From positions 248,001-312,000 of the forward strand of contig CAWANF010000007.1 in NCBI GenBank assembly GCA_963783355.1: a stretch of 64,000 bases of DNA. The letters are read 5' to 3'. Shown here piece by piece: positions 9,300 to 18,656 of this stretch. Both the position numbers and the translations under genes were made by a program. The notes below the pieces were generated by a model. The model saw nothing but the letters and a program-made list of their open reading frames with translations, did no database searches and was not told where the DNA came from. Each line of letters opens with the position of its first letter. Position 1 is the first letter of the stretch. Source of the DNA: CAWANF01 sp963783355. GTDB lineage: Bacteria > Bacteroidota > Rhodothermia > Balneolales > DATFMH01.

Positions 9300-10886
9300 A
9301 TGAAAAATAATATTCTTATGAAAAAAACAGCTTTTTTTATTACGATTTTTGTATTGTTTGTTGCGGGTGCCTGCCTTGCGCAACAACCTGCACCGGTTAA
9401 AGTCCAAGACGGATTGTTACAGGGAACGTATAAAAATGGACTTACAATCTATAAAGGCATTCCATTCGCCGCGCCACCTGTAGGTAACCTCCGGTGGCGA
9501 CCTCCGCAGCCTGCAGCCAAATGGAAAGGTGTTCGGCAAGCTACTAAATTTGCTCCGGCACCCATACAACCGGGAGGGTCACCATCGGGTGAAAGCGAGG
9601 ATTGTCTCTATCTGAACGTCTGGACTCCGGCAAAAACCCCTCATGATCATATTCCTGTACTTGTTTGGATCTATGGCGGAGGATTTAATGTTGGAGCCAC
9701 CTCAATCCCTACCTACAATGGAAAAAACCTGGCTAAAAAAGGTGTGGTACTCGTAAGTATCGCCTATCGTGTTGGACAACTTGGTTTTCTCGCCACTCCT
9801 GAACTGAGTGCGGAAAGTCCGCATCATGTTTCTGGCAATTACGGCATCCTCGATATGATTGCCGGTTTAAAATGGGTTAAAAAAAATATTGCGGCTTTTG
9901 GCGGTGATCCTCATAAAGTCACAATTTTTGGTGAATCGGCCGGTGGAATAGCGGTAAGCATGCTTTGTGCCTCACCCCTGGCAAAAGGCCTTTTCCAGGG
10001 TGCCATTTCCGAGAGCGGGGGTAATTTCGGCCCGTCAAGACATACGACGTACCCGGGTGAAAACATGAAGAGATTAGCTTATGCTGAAAAAGAAGGAGAA
10101 GCTTATATCAAAAAGGCCGGGGCAACTTCCATAGCAGAATTAAGAAAAATACCTGCTGATAAACTTCCTGCTACAAGTTTTGGACCCGGCATGGCATGGC
10201 CGATAATGGACGGATGGGTGATTCCCGGTGATGAATATAAACTTTATAAAGAAGGGAAATTTAATGATACACCCATCCTGGTTGGATACAATTCCGATGA
10301 AGGAGCCAGCTTTTCACCACCGAAAACAAATGCGCAGTACATTGCCAGTACAGAAAAACGGTACGGCCCTTTCGCAAAACGTCTTCTCAAAGCATATCCA
10401 CCCGGTAAAGGGAAAAGAGTTCCCAAAACAGCACGTGATCTGACGAGGGATGCCGCTTTCGGTTGGCACACATGGACCTGGGCACGGTTCGAATCGAAAT
10501 TAGGTAAACATAAAGCGTATCTTTACTATTTCAATCAGCACCCGGATTATCCGAAAGATTCTCCAAGATATGGGTATGGCTCGCCCCACGGACAGGAAGT
10601 AGCTTACGTTTTCGATAATCTTAATGCATCAAATCCTCATATTACAAAGTCAGACTTGCGCATTTCTGACGCAATGGCCACCTATTGGACCAATTTTGCA
10701 AAATATGGGAATCCCAACGGTCCGGGAGTGCCTGAGTGGCCCGCATTCAGCAACACCCATCCTGTTGTAATGCATTTCCAACAAACGCCGCATATTGGTC
10801 CGGTGCCTAGCGAAAAATCACTTAAAGTGCTCAATGCCTATTTTAAATGGCGTATCACACCACAGGGTATGGCCTGGGCAAAATAA
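9300..10886 (+). CDS. Type B carboxylesterase (alpha/beta hydrolase), secreted
   Basis: A 528-residue carboxylesterase of the para-nitrobenzyl/cholinesterase-like family. It has a hydrophobic signal peptide (KKTAFFITIFVLFVAGACLA), the FGESAGG nucleophile elbow with Ser213, an oxyanion segment VWIYGGGFNVG, and a catalytic His in GSPHGQEVAY. An internal ATG at 9318 would give a shorter signal and is a possible start. It follows the CE6-like gene by only 11 bases and probably shares its transcript, so removal of ester side groups (feruloyl or similar) from hemicellulose is a reasonable inference, though this family is promiscuous. Confidence 0.88.
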   Translation: MKNNILMKKTAFFITIFVLFVAGACLAQQPAPVKVQDGLLQGTYKNGLTIYKGIPFAAPPVGNLRWRPPQPAAKWKGVRQATKFAPAPIQPGGSPSGESEDCLYLNVWTPAKTPHDHIPVLVWIYGGGFNVGATSIPTYNGKNLAKKGVVLVSIAYRVGQLGFLATPELSAESPHHVSGNYGILDMIAGLKWVKKNIAAFGGDPHKVTIFGESAGGIAVSMLCASPLAKGLFQGAISESGGNFGPSRHTTYPGENMKRLAYAEKEGEAYIKKAGATSIAELRKIPADKLPATSFGPGMAWPIMDGWVIPGDEYKLYKEGKFNDTPILVGYNSDEGASFSPPKTNAQYIASTEKRYGPFAKRLLKAYPPGKGKRVPKTARDLTRDAAFGWHTWTWARFESKLGKHKAYLYYFNQHPDYPKDSPRYGYGSPHGQEVAYVFDNLNASNPHITKSDLRISDAMATYWTNFAKYGNPNGPGVPEWPAFSNTHPVVMHFQQTPHIGPVPSEKSLKVLNAYFKWRITPQGMAWAK

Positions 10887-10915
10887 TACATATGAGGGTT
10901 CAACGAATATGTATT
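10885..10915 (+). terminator. Inverted repeat after the esterase gene
   Basis: The arms AATACATAT and ATATGTATT are perfectly complementary across a 13-base loop and begin at the stop codon of the carboxylesterase. It is a plausible transcript end although no strong T run follows. Confidence 0.4.
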
Positions 10916-11373
10916 CTGAGTCCTGAGCAACGAGCAACAAAAGCAAAATATATTTAACCTGAGGTTTGGGTAAGATAATCAATTAAGATTTCGTACGATG
11001 AGACGGTTGGCCCCCGAAAAGAACGACGGGGGTCACCTGTTTATTTGGGACTCCGGTTCCATAATTTCCTTATGTCGAGTTCACGTTATTTAATAAAAAT
11101 TGTATAACAATTAATTATCATAAGATACTAAAACGCATGGGGGCATTCGTACGCCCATGTTTAATAAGATATTCATTGGTTTAATACTTTCATCAGCTTA
11201 CATGTCTGTAAGTGCCACCTCCGGTTCCAGCAGGCATATTTCGTCCTGCGTACAAACTGTATACCACCATTAAAATACCAACTTGATAAGAAGGATTGAA
11301 TTTTCAAATATTCAAGTGTATACTTAACACTTAACTTAATATTAGGGGTACGTGTGTTAACAAGGAAGAGAAA
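10916..11373 (+). other. Intergenic region with two small hairpins, no gene seen
   Basis: No coding sequence is evident. Two inverted repeats stand out: CCCCCG...CGGGGG with a 10-base loop at 11011-11032, and CATGGG...CCCATG at 11136-11159. The region ends with the AAGGAAG ribosome site of the GH43 gene. It should hold the promoter of that gene; I cannot point to the exact promoter. Confidence 0.45.
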
Positions 11374-13650
11374 ATGAAATCATTTGCTGTACTGGTGTTG
11401 TACTTTTTTGTTTTTAATTTGAATGCTTTTGGCCAATCGATTTCATTTAAGACATATATGAACCCGGTACAGCCCGGTGATCATCCCGACCGCACCCTGA
11501 CAAAAGTGGGTAAATATTTTTATTCAACCGGGTCATCATTCAACCCTACACCCGTTATTTACCGTTCTACCGATCTTGTTCACTGGGAAGCTGTTGCTCA
11601 ACCGGTCAGTGCGTCCTGGTCGCAGTACGGGGATAATCCCGGCGGCGGCTGCTGGGGCGGAAAAGTGGTTTATTACAACAATAAATGGTGGGATTTTTTC
11701 TCTCACGCCGGCAATATGTATTTCGTTACAGCCGACAGCATCAAAGGAAATTGGACCTTACCAACAAAGATGATTTGCCCATCGGTTGTACCCGGTTTAG
11801 GATATGATAATTCCATCTTTATTGATACCGACGGAAGCTGGTACCTGCTGGTCAAAAACGGCCAGGTGAACAACTGGATCGTGCAACTTGGAAATGATGG
11901 CCAGCCAAATGGCAAAATCCTGAATCTGACCTGGCTTAACCCCTCGCCTTCCTATCCTTATAGTTGGGCTGAAGGACCGGTAATGTGGAAACACGATGGT
12001 TATTATTACTATTCATTTGCCCGGGATGTTTCGGGCGGACAATATGTGATGAGAAGCAAAACCCTTACCGACAATGAGTCCGCCTGGACTACACCGGTGA
12101 ATTTATTCAATCTTAATGATCCGAATAAATCAAATGCAGTTTTCATTAATCCTAATCACAGTTCCGCTGTCGTAACACTCAAAGACGGTACAAACTGGCT
12201 GGTAACTCCCGGTTATCGGGTTGCGAACAATAATGAATGGTGGGATCAGGGACGGCAATTATTGCTACTGCAAGTTCACTACAACTCTAATGATATGCCG
12301 GTTGCGAATTACCCGGATAACCTTCCGAATGTGGCTCCGAAATTACCGAGCAGCGGCATACCCTGGCTGGTGCCACATACCGATTTCTTTAATTCATCTA
12401 CCTTAAATCCCCAATGGTCCTTTTTAGGCTACACCCCATCCGATACCTATTCACTCACCAAACGCAGTGGATGGTTGTGGCTGGCCCCCAAAGGAAAGCC
12501 GAATACCATTATCAATATCGACGGTGAACATAATCATTCTCTGATAACACGACTCGATTTTGATCCCAAAACAACCGCCGACCAGGCCGGTTTATGGATA
12601 TTTAACGGTGCAGAAACACTTCATGCAAAACTATGCAGTACGGTAGACCAATCAGGCAAAAAAGTCATTGATTTATCCTATGACGGGACTGATTATCAGA
12701 GTTTAAATACGGCGGGCAATGTCGTTTGGCTGAAATTAGTGCGGGTAAATCATGAATTGACAGGTTACTGGAGTGCCGATGGGTTTAACTGGACAAAAGT
12801 CGGATCAGTTGATGTATCAAAAATGGACGGGCAGCAGCCCAATTTTGGCCATTGGACCGGAAATCGACTGGGTATGTTCGTTCAAAACAGTCCGGCCTAT
12901 TTTAATCTTTTTATCTATCGTGACGCCTATACTCCAATCTTGGCCGAATGCCCGGCAAACCAATTTGGTACGAAAGGGGTGAATCAGACCGGCGGTACCC
13001 CGGTTCTGGACAACATCGAAAATAATAATTGGGCGATGTACGCCAGTGTAGAATTTGGTGGTAATAATGAATACCCTAAAAGCGCCGATTCTATTAAAGT
13101 CGTTGCTTCAAGTGCGACAAATGGCGGGCTCCTGAAAGTGTATGTTGATTCAATTGCTGCCGGGACGAAAATCGCAGAATGTCCTGTTACAGGTACCGGT
13201 TCATGGACAACATTCAAAACGTTTACTGCTAAATTATCAGCTCCTGTTACCGGTAGTCACGATGTTTATTTGGTCTTTTCCGGAACTTCGGGTGAAAAGT
13301 TATTTATGATGAAAACGTTTCAATTCACCGGAACCAAATTGCCAACAGGCATTTCCGGGAATAATACACAGGGTTCTAATTATCCTCAAAAATATAGCTT
13401 GAAACAAAATTACCCGAATCCCTTTAATCCAACTACCATTATTGAATATTATGTACCGAAAATCAGTTACGTCTCTTTGAAAGTGTATAATGTTCTTGGG
13501 CAATTCGTAACCTCACTCTACAAGGGATATCGCCCGGCGGGAAATTATACAACAACGTTTAATGCCGATAACCTTGCAAGCGGAGTCTACCTGTATCAGC
13601 TCACATCCGGAAATAGTGTTAAAACAAAAAAAATGCTCCTTATTAAATAG
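11374..13650 (+). CDS. Glycoside hydrolase family 43 beta-xylosidase/arabinofuranosidase with CBM6-like and T9SS sorting domains
   Basis: A 758-residue secreted hemicellulase. Order: signal peptide (1-20); five-bladed GH43 catalytic domain (about 25-320) with NPVQPGDHPDRTL (base Asp39) and WAEGPVMWK (acid Glu200); a beta-sandwich C2 domain (about 335-525); a CBM6-like module (about 530-655, ending in the typical HDVYLVFSG); and a T9SS type A sorting domain (about 672-758) with KQNYPNPFNPTTIIEY and the KKMLLIK end. It should be exported through the type IX system and act on xylan or arabinoxylan side chains. It is the clearest lineage marker in the window. Confidence 0.92.
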   Translation: MKSFAVLVLYFFVFNLNAFGQSISFKTYMNPVQPGDHPDRTLTKVGKYFYSTGSSFNPTPVIYRSTDLVHWEAVAQPVSASWSQYGDNPGGGCWGGKVVYYNNKWWDFFSHAGNMYFVTADSIKGNWTLPTKMICPSVVPGLGYDNSIFIDTDGSWYLLVKNGQVNNWIVQLGNDGQPNGKILNLTWLNPSPSYPYSWAEGPVMWKHDGYYYYSFARDVSGGQYVMRSKTLTDNESAWTTPVNLFNLNDPNKSNAVFINPNHSSAVVTLKDGTNWLVTPGYRVANNNEWWDQGRQLLLLQVHYNSNDMPVANYPDNLPNVAPKLPSSGIPWLVPHTDFFNSSTLNPQWSFLGYTPSDTYSLTKRSGWLWLAPKGKPNTIINIDGEHNHSLITRLDFDPKTTADQAGLWIFNGAETLHAKLCSTVDQSGKKVIDLSYDGTDYQSLNTAGNVVWLKLVRVNHELTGYWSADGFNWTKVGSVDVSKMDGQQPNFGHWTGNRLGMFVQNSPAYFNLFIYRDAYTPILAECPANQFGTKGVNQTGGTPVLDNIENNNWAMYASVEFGGNNEYPKSADSIKVVASSATNGGLLKVYVDSIAAGTKIAECPVTGTGSWTTFKTFTAKLSAPVTGSHDVYLVFSGTSGEKLFMMKTFQFTGTKLPTGISGNNTQGSNYPQKYSLKQNYPNPFNPTTIIEYYVPKISYVSLKVYNVLGQFVTSLYKGYRPAGNYTTTFNADNLASGVYLYQLTSGNSVKTKKMLLIK

Positions 13651-13795
13651 GAACTTGAATCGCGTATTAAACCTTCTTTTTTGCGCACTGCATCATATGA
13701 TACCGGCAAATTTTTCTGTGACGATGTGAAATTTTGAGAATCTATTCCCATCCCAGTCTGGAATTGGATTGATATACTCATGTTAAATCGTAAAT

Positions 13796-13954
13796 AGCCT
13801 GCATATGCGGGCTACACCGGTTCGTTAATTTGCGACCGGCCCCGCAAGAATAGTGGAAACGGCTACAATAATCAGAGATTGGACTACGCGCCGTATTCCA
13901 GGATTATCGACCTTTAATACAAGGTTACCCCGATGTAACGGGGTGCGTGTAGCC
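13796..13954 (+). repeat. Nested inverted repeats in the GH43-NmrA gap
   Basis: The 338-base gap between genes holds three nested palindromes: AGCCTGCATATGCGGGCT (13796-13813), outer arms GGCTACAC (13810-13817) and GTGTAGCC (13947-13954), and ACCCCG-ATGTAA-CGGGGT (13927-13944). The first could end the GH43 transcript. The outer pair brackets about 145 bases and resembles a small non-autonomous element, but I see no target duplication. No gene is present. Confidence 0.35.
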
Positions 13955-13988
13955 ATTCAAAAGAATTTAAAACGAAAAGGAAATACTC

Positions 13989-14891
13989 ATGAAAATAGTA
14001 GTAACGGGTTCATTAGGACACATCAGTAAGCCGCTTACCGAAGAATTGATAGAAAAAGGTCATACCGTAACCGTAATCAGCAGCAAACAGGATCGACAAA
14101 AAGAGATTGAAGCTTTAGGCGCTACCGCGGCCATCGGTACCGTAGAAGACGTCAATTTTCTTACCGGAACCTTTACCGGTGTAGATGCCGTTTATACCAT
14201 GATTCCCCCGGGAAATTTTACCGATCCCGACCTTGACATTACGGTGCAGATACATCAACTAATAGGTAATTACGTGCAGGCCGTCAAACAATCGGGGGTG
14301 AAGCGTGTGGTTCAACTCAGCAGCATCGGCGCTCATATGGATAAAGGCAATGGTATTCTTAGCGTTTATTACACTCTGGAGGGCATTCTGAACGCTTTGC
14401 CATCGGATGTATCGATTACGTTTATGCGTCCCGTTGGTTTTTATTACAACTTATTTAGTTTTATAAATTCGATAAAAACACAAGGCATTATCGCTGCAAA
14501 TTATGGCGGTGATAATAAAAAGCCATGGGTTTCTACCTTAGACATTGCATCTGCCGTTGCCGAAGAAATTACAGCACCTCCGGAAGGCAGAAAAGTGCGT
14601 TACGTAGCCAGCGAGGAAATCAGCAGTAACGAAATAGCCCGTATTTTAGGGGCAGCCATTGGTAAACCTGATTTGAAATGGGTCGTTATTACTGACGAAC
14701 AACTGCTAAATGGCATGATAGCGGCGGGAATTAACCCGGAAATTGCCAAAGGCCTGGTTGAAATGAATGCCAGTGGCCAGACGGGTGTTCTATACGAAGA
14801 TTATTATCGTAAAAGACCGGCGCTGGGAAAAGTAAAGATGACCGATTTTGCGAAGGAATTTGCAGCGGTTTATAACAGCCAAAAAAACTAA
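13989..14891 (+). CDS. NmrA-like NAD(P)-binding protein
   Basis: A 300-residue atypical short-chain dehydrogenase of the NmrA/QOR2-like group. The N-terminal Rossmann motif is VVTGSLGHISKPL, followed by a dinucleotide pocket segment SSKQDRQKEIEALGA and a VVQLSSIGAH stretch. These proteins act as NAD(P)H quinone reductases or redox sensors; the exact reaction cannot be told. An AAAGGA ribosome site precedes the ATG. It leads a co-oriented group with an aldo/keto reductase, an SDR enzyme and an AraC regulator. Confidence 0.85.
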   Translation: MKIVVTGSLGHISKPLTEELIEKGHTVTVISSKQDRQKEIEALGATAAIGTVEDVNFLTGTFTGVDAVYTMIPPGNFTDPDLDITVQIHQLIGNYVQAVKQSGVKRVVQLSSIGAHMDKGNGILSVYYTLEGILNALPSDVSITFMRPVGFYYNLFSFINSIKTQGIIAANYGGDNKKPWVSTLDIASAVAEEITAPPEGRKVRYVASEEISSNEIARILGAAIGKPDLKWVVITDEQLLNGMIAAGINPEIAKGLVEMNASGQTGVLYEDYYRKRPALGKVKMTDFAKEFAAVYNSQKN

Positions 14892-14907
14892 TCGAATATT
14901 TAGAAAA

Positions 14908-15831
14908 ATGAATACTGAAATGAATTCAAAATCTATTCCACCCGGCGGCACCGCTACGCTGGCCGGACATAAAGTAGCCCGCATGGGCTTCGGCGCCATG
15001 CAGCTTCCCGGTCCCGGCGTCTGGGGACCACCTCGCGACAGGGATACAGCCCTGGCTGTATTGCGCCGTGCTATTGAACTGGGAGTCAATCATATAGATA
15101 CGGCCCGGTTCTATGGCGACGGCGTTTCCAACGAATTGATCCATACCGCTTTACGCCCTTATCCGGAAGAACTGGTGTTGGTAAGCAAGGTCGGTGCAAA
15201 TCGCAACGAGAAGGGTGGCTGGATTCCCGCTCAACATCCTGAGCAGCTCCGCGCTGGAGTCGAAGCCAACCTTCGCAGCCTGGGAGTTGAGCAAGTCGAC
15301 GTGGTCAATCTTCGCGTGATGGATGCACAGCGGGACGGTACTCCTGTTCCACCAGAACACCTCGCCGACCTGGACGACCAGTTGGCTGAGATGATAGCGC
15401 TGCGCGACGAAGGTAAGATCGGAGGTATCGGGCTCAGTAATGTCACTCTCGATCAGCTTCAACAGGCGCTTCCCGCCGGCATCGTCTGCGTACAAAATGC
15501 CTATAGTGTGCTCGACCGCTCCGCCGAGCCGCTACTTGATTTGTGTAAAGAACATGATATTGCATGGGTGCCATTCTTCCCGCTCGGCTCGGCATTTCCG
15601 GGCATCCCAAAAGTGACTGAACATCCGGTTGTAATCGATGTGGCATCTAAGTTAGGAGCAACACCCGCGCAGGTAGGGTTGGCATGGTTGCTTGCTCATT
15701 CTCCCAATACCCTGCTGATTCCCGGGACCTCCAGCCTCGAACACCTGGCTGAAAACGTCGCCGCAGCGGATGTACGCCTCGATCCTGATATGATGGATAT
15801 TCTGAATGGGTTGGCAGACCACGCCGGCTGA
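14908..15831 (+). CDS. Aldo/keto reductase, PdxI/YdbC (pyridoxal reductase) type
   Basis: A 307-residue NADPH-dependent reductase. The sequence tracks E. coli YdbC/PdxI (RMGFGAMQLPGPGVWGPPRD, ELGVNHIDTARFYGDG, VDVVNLRVMDA, GLSNVT, LLIPGTSSLEHLAENVAA). Catalytic Asp, Tyr and Lys are present; the usual fourth residue, His, is replaced by Asn in DVVNLR, as in that subfamily. The ATG at 14908 starts the conserved protein; an ATG 20 codons earlier overlaps the previous gene. The gene is much richer in G and C than its neighbours (41 of 60 in the line beginning at 15001), which suggests transfer from a GC-rich donor. Confidence 0.88.
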   Translation: MNTEMNSKSIPPGGTATLAGHKVARMGFGAMQLPGPGVWGPPRDRDTALAVLRRAIELGVNHIDTARFYGDGVSNELIHTALRPYPEELVLVSKVGANRNEKGGWIPAQHPEQLRAGVEANLRSLGVEQVDVVNLRVMDAQRDGTPVPPEHLADLDDQLAEMIALRDEGKIGGIGLSNVTLDQLQQALPAGIVCVQNAYSVLDRSAEPLLDLCKEHDIAWVPFFPLGSAFPGIPKVTEHPVVIDVASKLGATPAQVGLAWLLAHSPNTLLIPGTSSLEHLAENVAAADVRLDPDMMDILNGLADHAG

Positions 15832-15879
15832 CCACAGCCTTTTTTTATTACCGTATTAATTTGAAATATTAAAAAAACC

Positions 15880-16623
15880 ATGGAGATGAAAACAGTATTA
15901 ATAACCGGGGCCAATAAAGGAATTGGTTTTGAAACGGCAAAACAACTGGCCCAACGAGGTTATTTTGTTTATCTGGGCAGCAGGAACAAATCGAGAGGTT
16001 CAGAAGCCATCGCTAAGCTTAAAGATTCAGGAATTTCGAATGTTGAAATGCTTGAAATCGACGTCACGAATATTCATTCTATCAAAAAAGCAAAGCAAGA
16101 ATTGGAAACTAAAATTGAAGCCCTGGATGTTTTAATAAACAATGCAGGTATTGCCGGAGCGCAGCCTCAAAGCATGTCTGCAGGTGACATAGAAAATCTG
16201 CGGAACGTATTTGAGACCAACTTTTTTGGTGCGGTACAGACAACACAACAATTTCTTGATCTTTTAAAGAAATCCAGCGGACCGGTTGTCGTAAATGTTT
16301 CGAGTGAACTGGGATCCCTTACGGTTCACAGTAGTACTCAAAATCCCAATTACAGCATTTTTGACGCCTACAGTTGTTCCAAAACCGCACTGAATGCGTT
16401 TACTGTGATGCTGGCAAATGAATTCAAGGACACGAACCTGCCTGCCGGTAGGCGAGGCTTTAAAATAAACAGTGTCACACCAGGCTATACAGCGACCGAC
16501 CTGAACGGGTTCAGCGGAACACAGACCGTTGAGCAGGGTGCAAAATCGATTGTAAAATTTGCAACATTGGACCAAGATGGGCCCACCGGGAAATTCTTCA
16601 GGGAAAAGGAAATACCCTGGTGA
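15880..16623 (+). CDS. Short-chain dehydrogenase/reductase
   Basis: A 247-residue classical SDR: cofactor motif TGANKGIG, NNAGIAG, the active-site Ser in VNVSSELGS and the YSCSK catalytic Tyr/Lys pair. The family resembles carbonyl-reductase-like SDRs that act on a variety of carbonyl compounds. A second in-frame ATG two codons later (15886) could also be the start. It follows the aldo/keto reductase by about 50 bases and may share a transcript with it; the AraC regulator comes next. The substrate is unknown. Confidence 0.87.
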   Translation: MEMKTVLITGANKGIGFETAKQLAQRGYFVYLGSRNKSRGSEAIAKLKDSGISNVEMLEIDVTNIHSIKKAKQELETKIEALDVLINNAGIAGAQPQSMSAGDIENLRNVFETNFFGAVQTTQQFLDLLKKSSGPVVVNVSSELGSLTVHSSTQNPNYSIFDAYSCSKTALNAFTVMLANEFKDTNLPAGRRGFKINSVTPGYTATDLNGFSGTQTVEQGAKSIVKFATLDQDGPTGKFFREKEIPW

Positions 16624-16664
16624 TTATAACAATGACTATCAGAAATCACTCCACTTCTTTTTTT

Positions 16665-16730
16665 ATTGCCACGGAGGCACGGAAATCCACAGTAGAAATA
16701 TTCCGTGATACTTTGTGTATCCGTGGCAAT
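16665..16730. repeat. Nested inverted repeat upstream of the AraC gene
   Basis: Outer arms ATTGCCACGGA (16665-16675) and TCCGTGGCAAT (16720-16730) are perfectly complementary, with an inner pair CACGGAAAT / ATTCCGTG. The right half resembles a stretch at 51356-51395 (ATCCGTG, CTGTGTTATCC), so this is likely one member of a short dispersed repeat family and not a dedicated operator. It could also terminate the SDR transcript. Confidence 0.5.
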
Positions 16731-16793
16731 TAATGTATGTGTAGCAATTCTGGATAATCATTTAATGTTAAACACGAACCGTATCCATATACA

Positions 16794-17711
16794 ATGAACA
16801 ACAACCAGGTTATCAGAATTAAAACCATAAGCGAATTCCACCGGTTCAGAAGCTTGCCGATACCGGAGCATCCGTTAATCAGTGTGATAAATCTTGAAAC
16901 CGTTACACACAGGCTCGGCACTAAACCGGTAAGTCTGGTTTACGATTTTTATTCCATCGGATTGAAAAGAAACTGTAATGCCAAATTCAGATACGGTCAG
17001 CAGAAATTCGATTTCGATGAAGGGGTAATGTACTTTATGTCGCCCAATCAAGTCCTGAGAATTGAACCTGACAACGATGAAAAGCATCAGCAAATAGGAT
17101 GGATGTTGCTCATCCATCCTGATTTTTTCTGGAACACATCTCTGATCAAAACTATCAGGCAATACGAGTACTTCGACTATGCGGTGAATGAGGCATTGTT
17201 TCTTTCGGAGAAGGAAGAAGAGACTATCATTGGCATTATGCAAAGCATTCAGCATGAGTACCATTCAAATATCGATAAATTTAGCCAGGATATCATTATT
17301 TCCCAGCTTGAAGTATTGCTGAATTATTCCGACCGGTTTTACCATCGCCAGTTCATCACCCGAAAAATCACCAATCATCAAATCCTTGATCGACTGGAAG
17401 GGATTCTTAATGATTATTTTAACAGCGATGCCATCGAAAAAGGTTTACCAACTGTTCAGTATGTTGCCGCGGAATTAAATGTATCACCTAACTATTTAAG
17501 TTCCCTGCTCAATGTGTTAACCGGGCAAAGCACCCAACAGCACATCCATAATAAATTGATTGAGAAGGCGAAAGAAAAGCTATCAACTACTGATTTGTCT
17601 GTCAGCGAAATTGCCTACGAATTAGGCTTTGAACATTCACAATCGTTCAGCAAACTATTCAAAAGAAAAACCAAGCTTTCACCCATGGAATTCAGGCTTT
17701 CTTTTAATTGA
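16794..17711 (+). CDS. AraC-family transcriptional regulator
   Basis: A 305-residue regulator. The N-terminal part (about 1-190) is a cupin-like sensor; the C-terminal hundred residues hold two helix-turn-helix units (TVQYVAAELNVSPNYLSSLL and VSEIAYELGFEHSQSFSKLF) with the family ending KLSPMEFR. It follows three oxidoreductase genes in the same direction, and genes of this type often control adjacent reductases. Effector unknown. Confidence 0.9.
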   Translation: MNNNQVIRIKTISEFHRFRSLPIPEHPLISVINLETVTHRLGTKPVSLVYDFYSIGLKRNCNAKFRYGQQKFDFDEGVMYFMSPNQVLRIEPDNDEKHQQIGWMLLIHPDFFWNTSLIKTIRQYEYFDYAVNEALFLSEKEEETIIGIMQSIQHEYHSNIDKFSQDIIISQLEVLLNYSDRFYHRQFITRKITNHQILDRLEGILNDYFNSDAIEKGLPTVQYVAAELNVSPNYLSSLLNVLTGQSTQQHIHNKLIEKAKEKLSTTDLSVSEIAYELGFEHSQSFSKLFKRKTKLSPMEFRLSFN

Positions 17712-18029
17712 TTTGAAAGACATAATGGTGTGATGAAAACTGCTTTTATCAAATTTAATGGCATGGCGGCGCTTGACTTCATCTATTGATTTAGGACGAT
17801 ACCTTATTGAAAAATTAGACTTAAACTGCATGCCAACACAGAGAGGTTCACAGAAATAGCCCCATAATGGGAAAAATACATGAAACCGGACAGCCCATGG
17901 TTAATGAACAGAACAAAGCCAATCTAAACGCGAAGGATGCATCACTGTACTCAACGCAATAAAAAATAATTCCGGCCGGACTTGAGTAATTATATTTTTT
18001 ATTATACTTTGAGATAAAAAGTACTTTGT
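17712..18029 (+). promoter_or_regulatory. Intergenic region ending in a direct repeat of TACTTTG before the membrane-protein gene
   Basis: No gene is seen. Two copies of TACTTTG (18005-18011 and 18022-18028) lie 17 bases apart, and the second touches the ATG at 18030. The same heptamer forms a palindrome at 19050-19068 just after the HTH_34 gene. The placement suggests an autoregulatory operator for that regulator. Inference only. Confidence 0.4.
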
Positions 18030-18656
18030 ATGAAAAAAGAACAGGATTATATTCAGGATTTAGCTGAAATTCGCTCTATGATGGAGCGCTCCACAAAGTT
18101 TTTGTCCCTATCGGGCCTGGCCGGAGTTATGGCTGGCGTTTATGCATTGGCAGGAGCCGGGATTGCCTATTATTTTTTCCATTTTAATCCCGATCACGTT
18201 GTTAATAACCGCATTCAATCCATCCTTTTCCCATCTGATTTACCAAAAGTTGTCTTTTTAGCCATCATAGTATTGATTCTGGCTGTAGGCACGGCCGTTT
18301 TTTTATCTTTTAAAAAAGCCAATAAGAAGGAAGAAAAGGTCTGGAATTCAACTTCAAGACGACTATTAATTAATATGGCGGTTCCTTTGGTAACGGGCGG
18401 AATTTTAATATTAATATTACTTTCAAAACAGGTTATCGGGTTAATTGCGCCTTTAACTTTGGTTTTTTACGGCATTGCCTTATATAATGCCAGCAAATTC
18501 ACCTATGACGATGTTAAGTTTTTAGGCCTGATCCAGATAGGATTAGGATTAGTAAGCACCTATTATATCGAATATAGTCTGCTTATTTGGGCAATAGGTT
18601 TTGGGTTTGTCCATATCATTTATGGTATTTACTTGTATTTCAGGTACGAGCAGTGA
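18030..18656 (+). CDS. Integral membrane protein paired with an HTH_34 regulator
   Basis: A 208-residue protein with about six hydrophobic segments (for example FLSLSGLAGVMAGVYALAGAG, VVFLAIIVLILAVGTAVFL, and a C-terminal pair ending GFGFVHIIYGIYLYF). No enzymatic motif is visible. It overlaps the start of the next gene by four bases and probably is translationally coupled to it. In relatives this membrane protein, a small winged-helix regulator and CreD occur together, so a role in envelope-stress sensing is plausible but unproven. Confidence 0.8.
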   Translation: MKKEQDYIQDLAEIRSMMERSTKFLSLSGLAGVMAGVYALAGAGIAYYFFHFNPDHVVNNRIQSILFPSDLPKVVFLAIIVLILAVGTAVFLSFKKANKKEEKVWNSTSRRLLINMAVPLVTGGILILILLSKQVIGLIAPLTLVFYGIALYNASKFTYDDVKFLGLIQIGLGLVSTYYIEYSLLIWAIGFGFVHIIYGIYLYFRYEQ

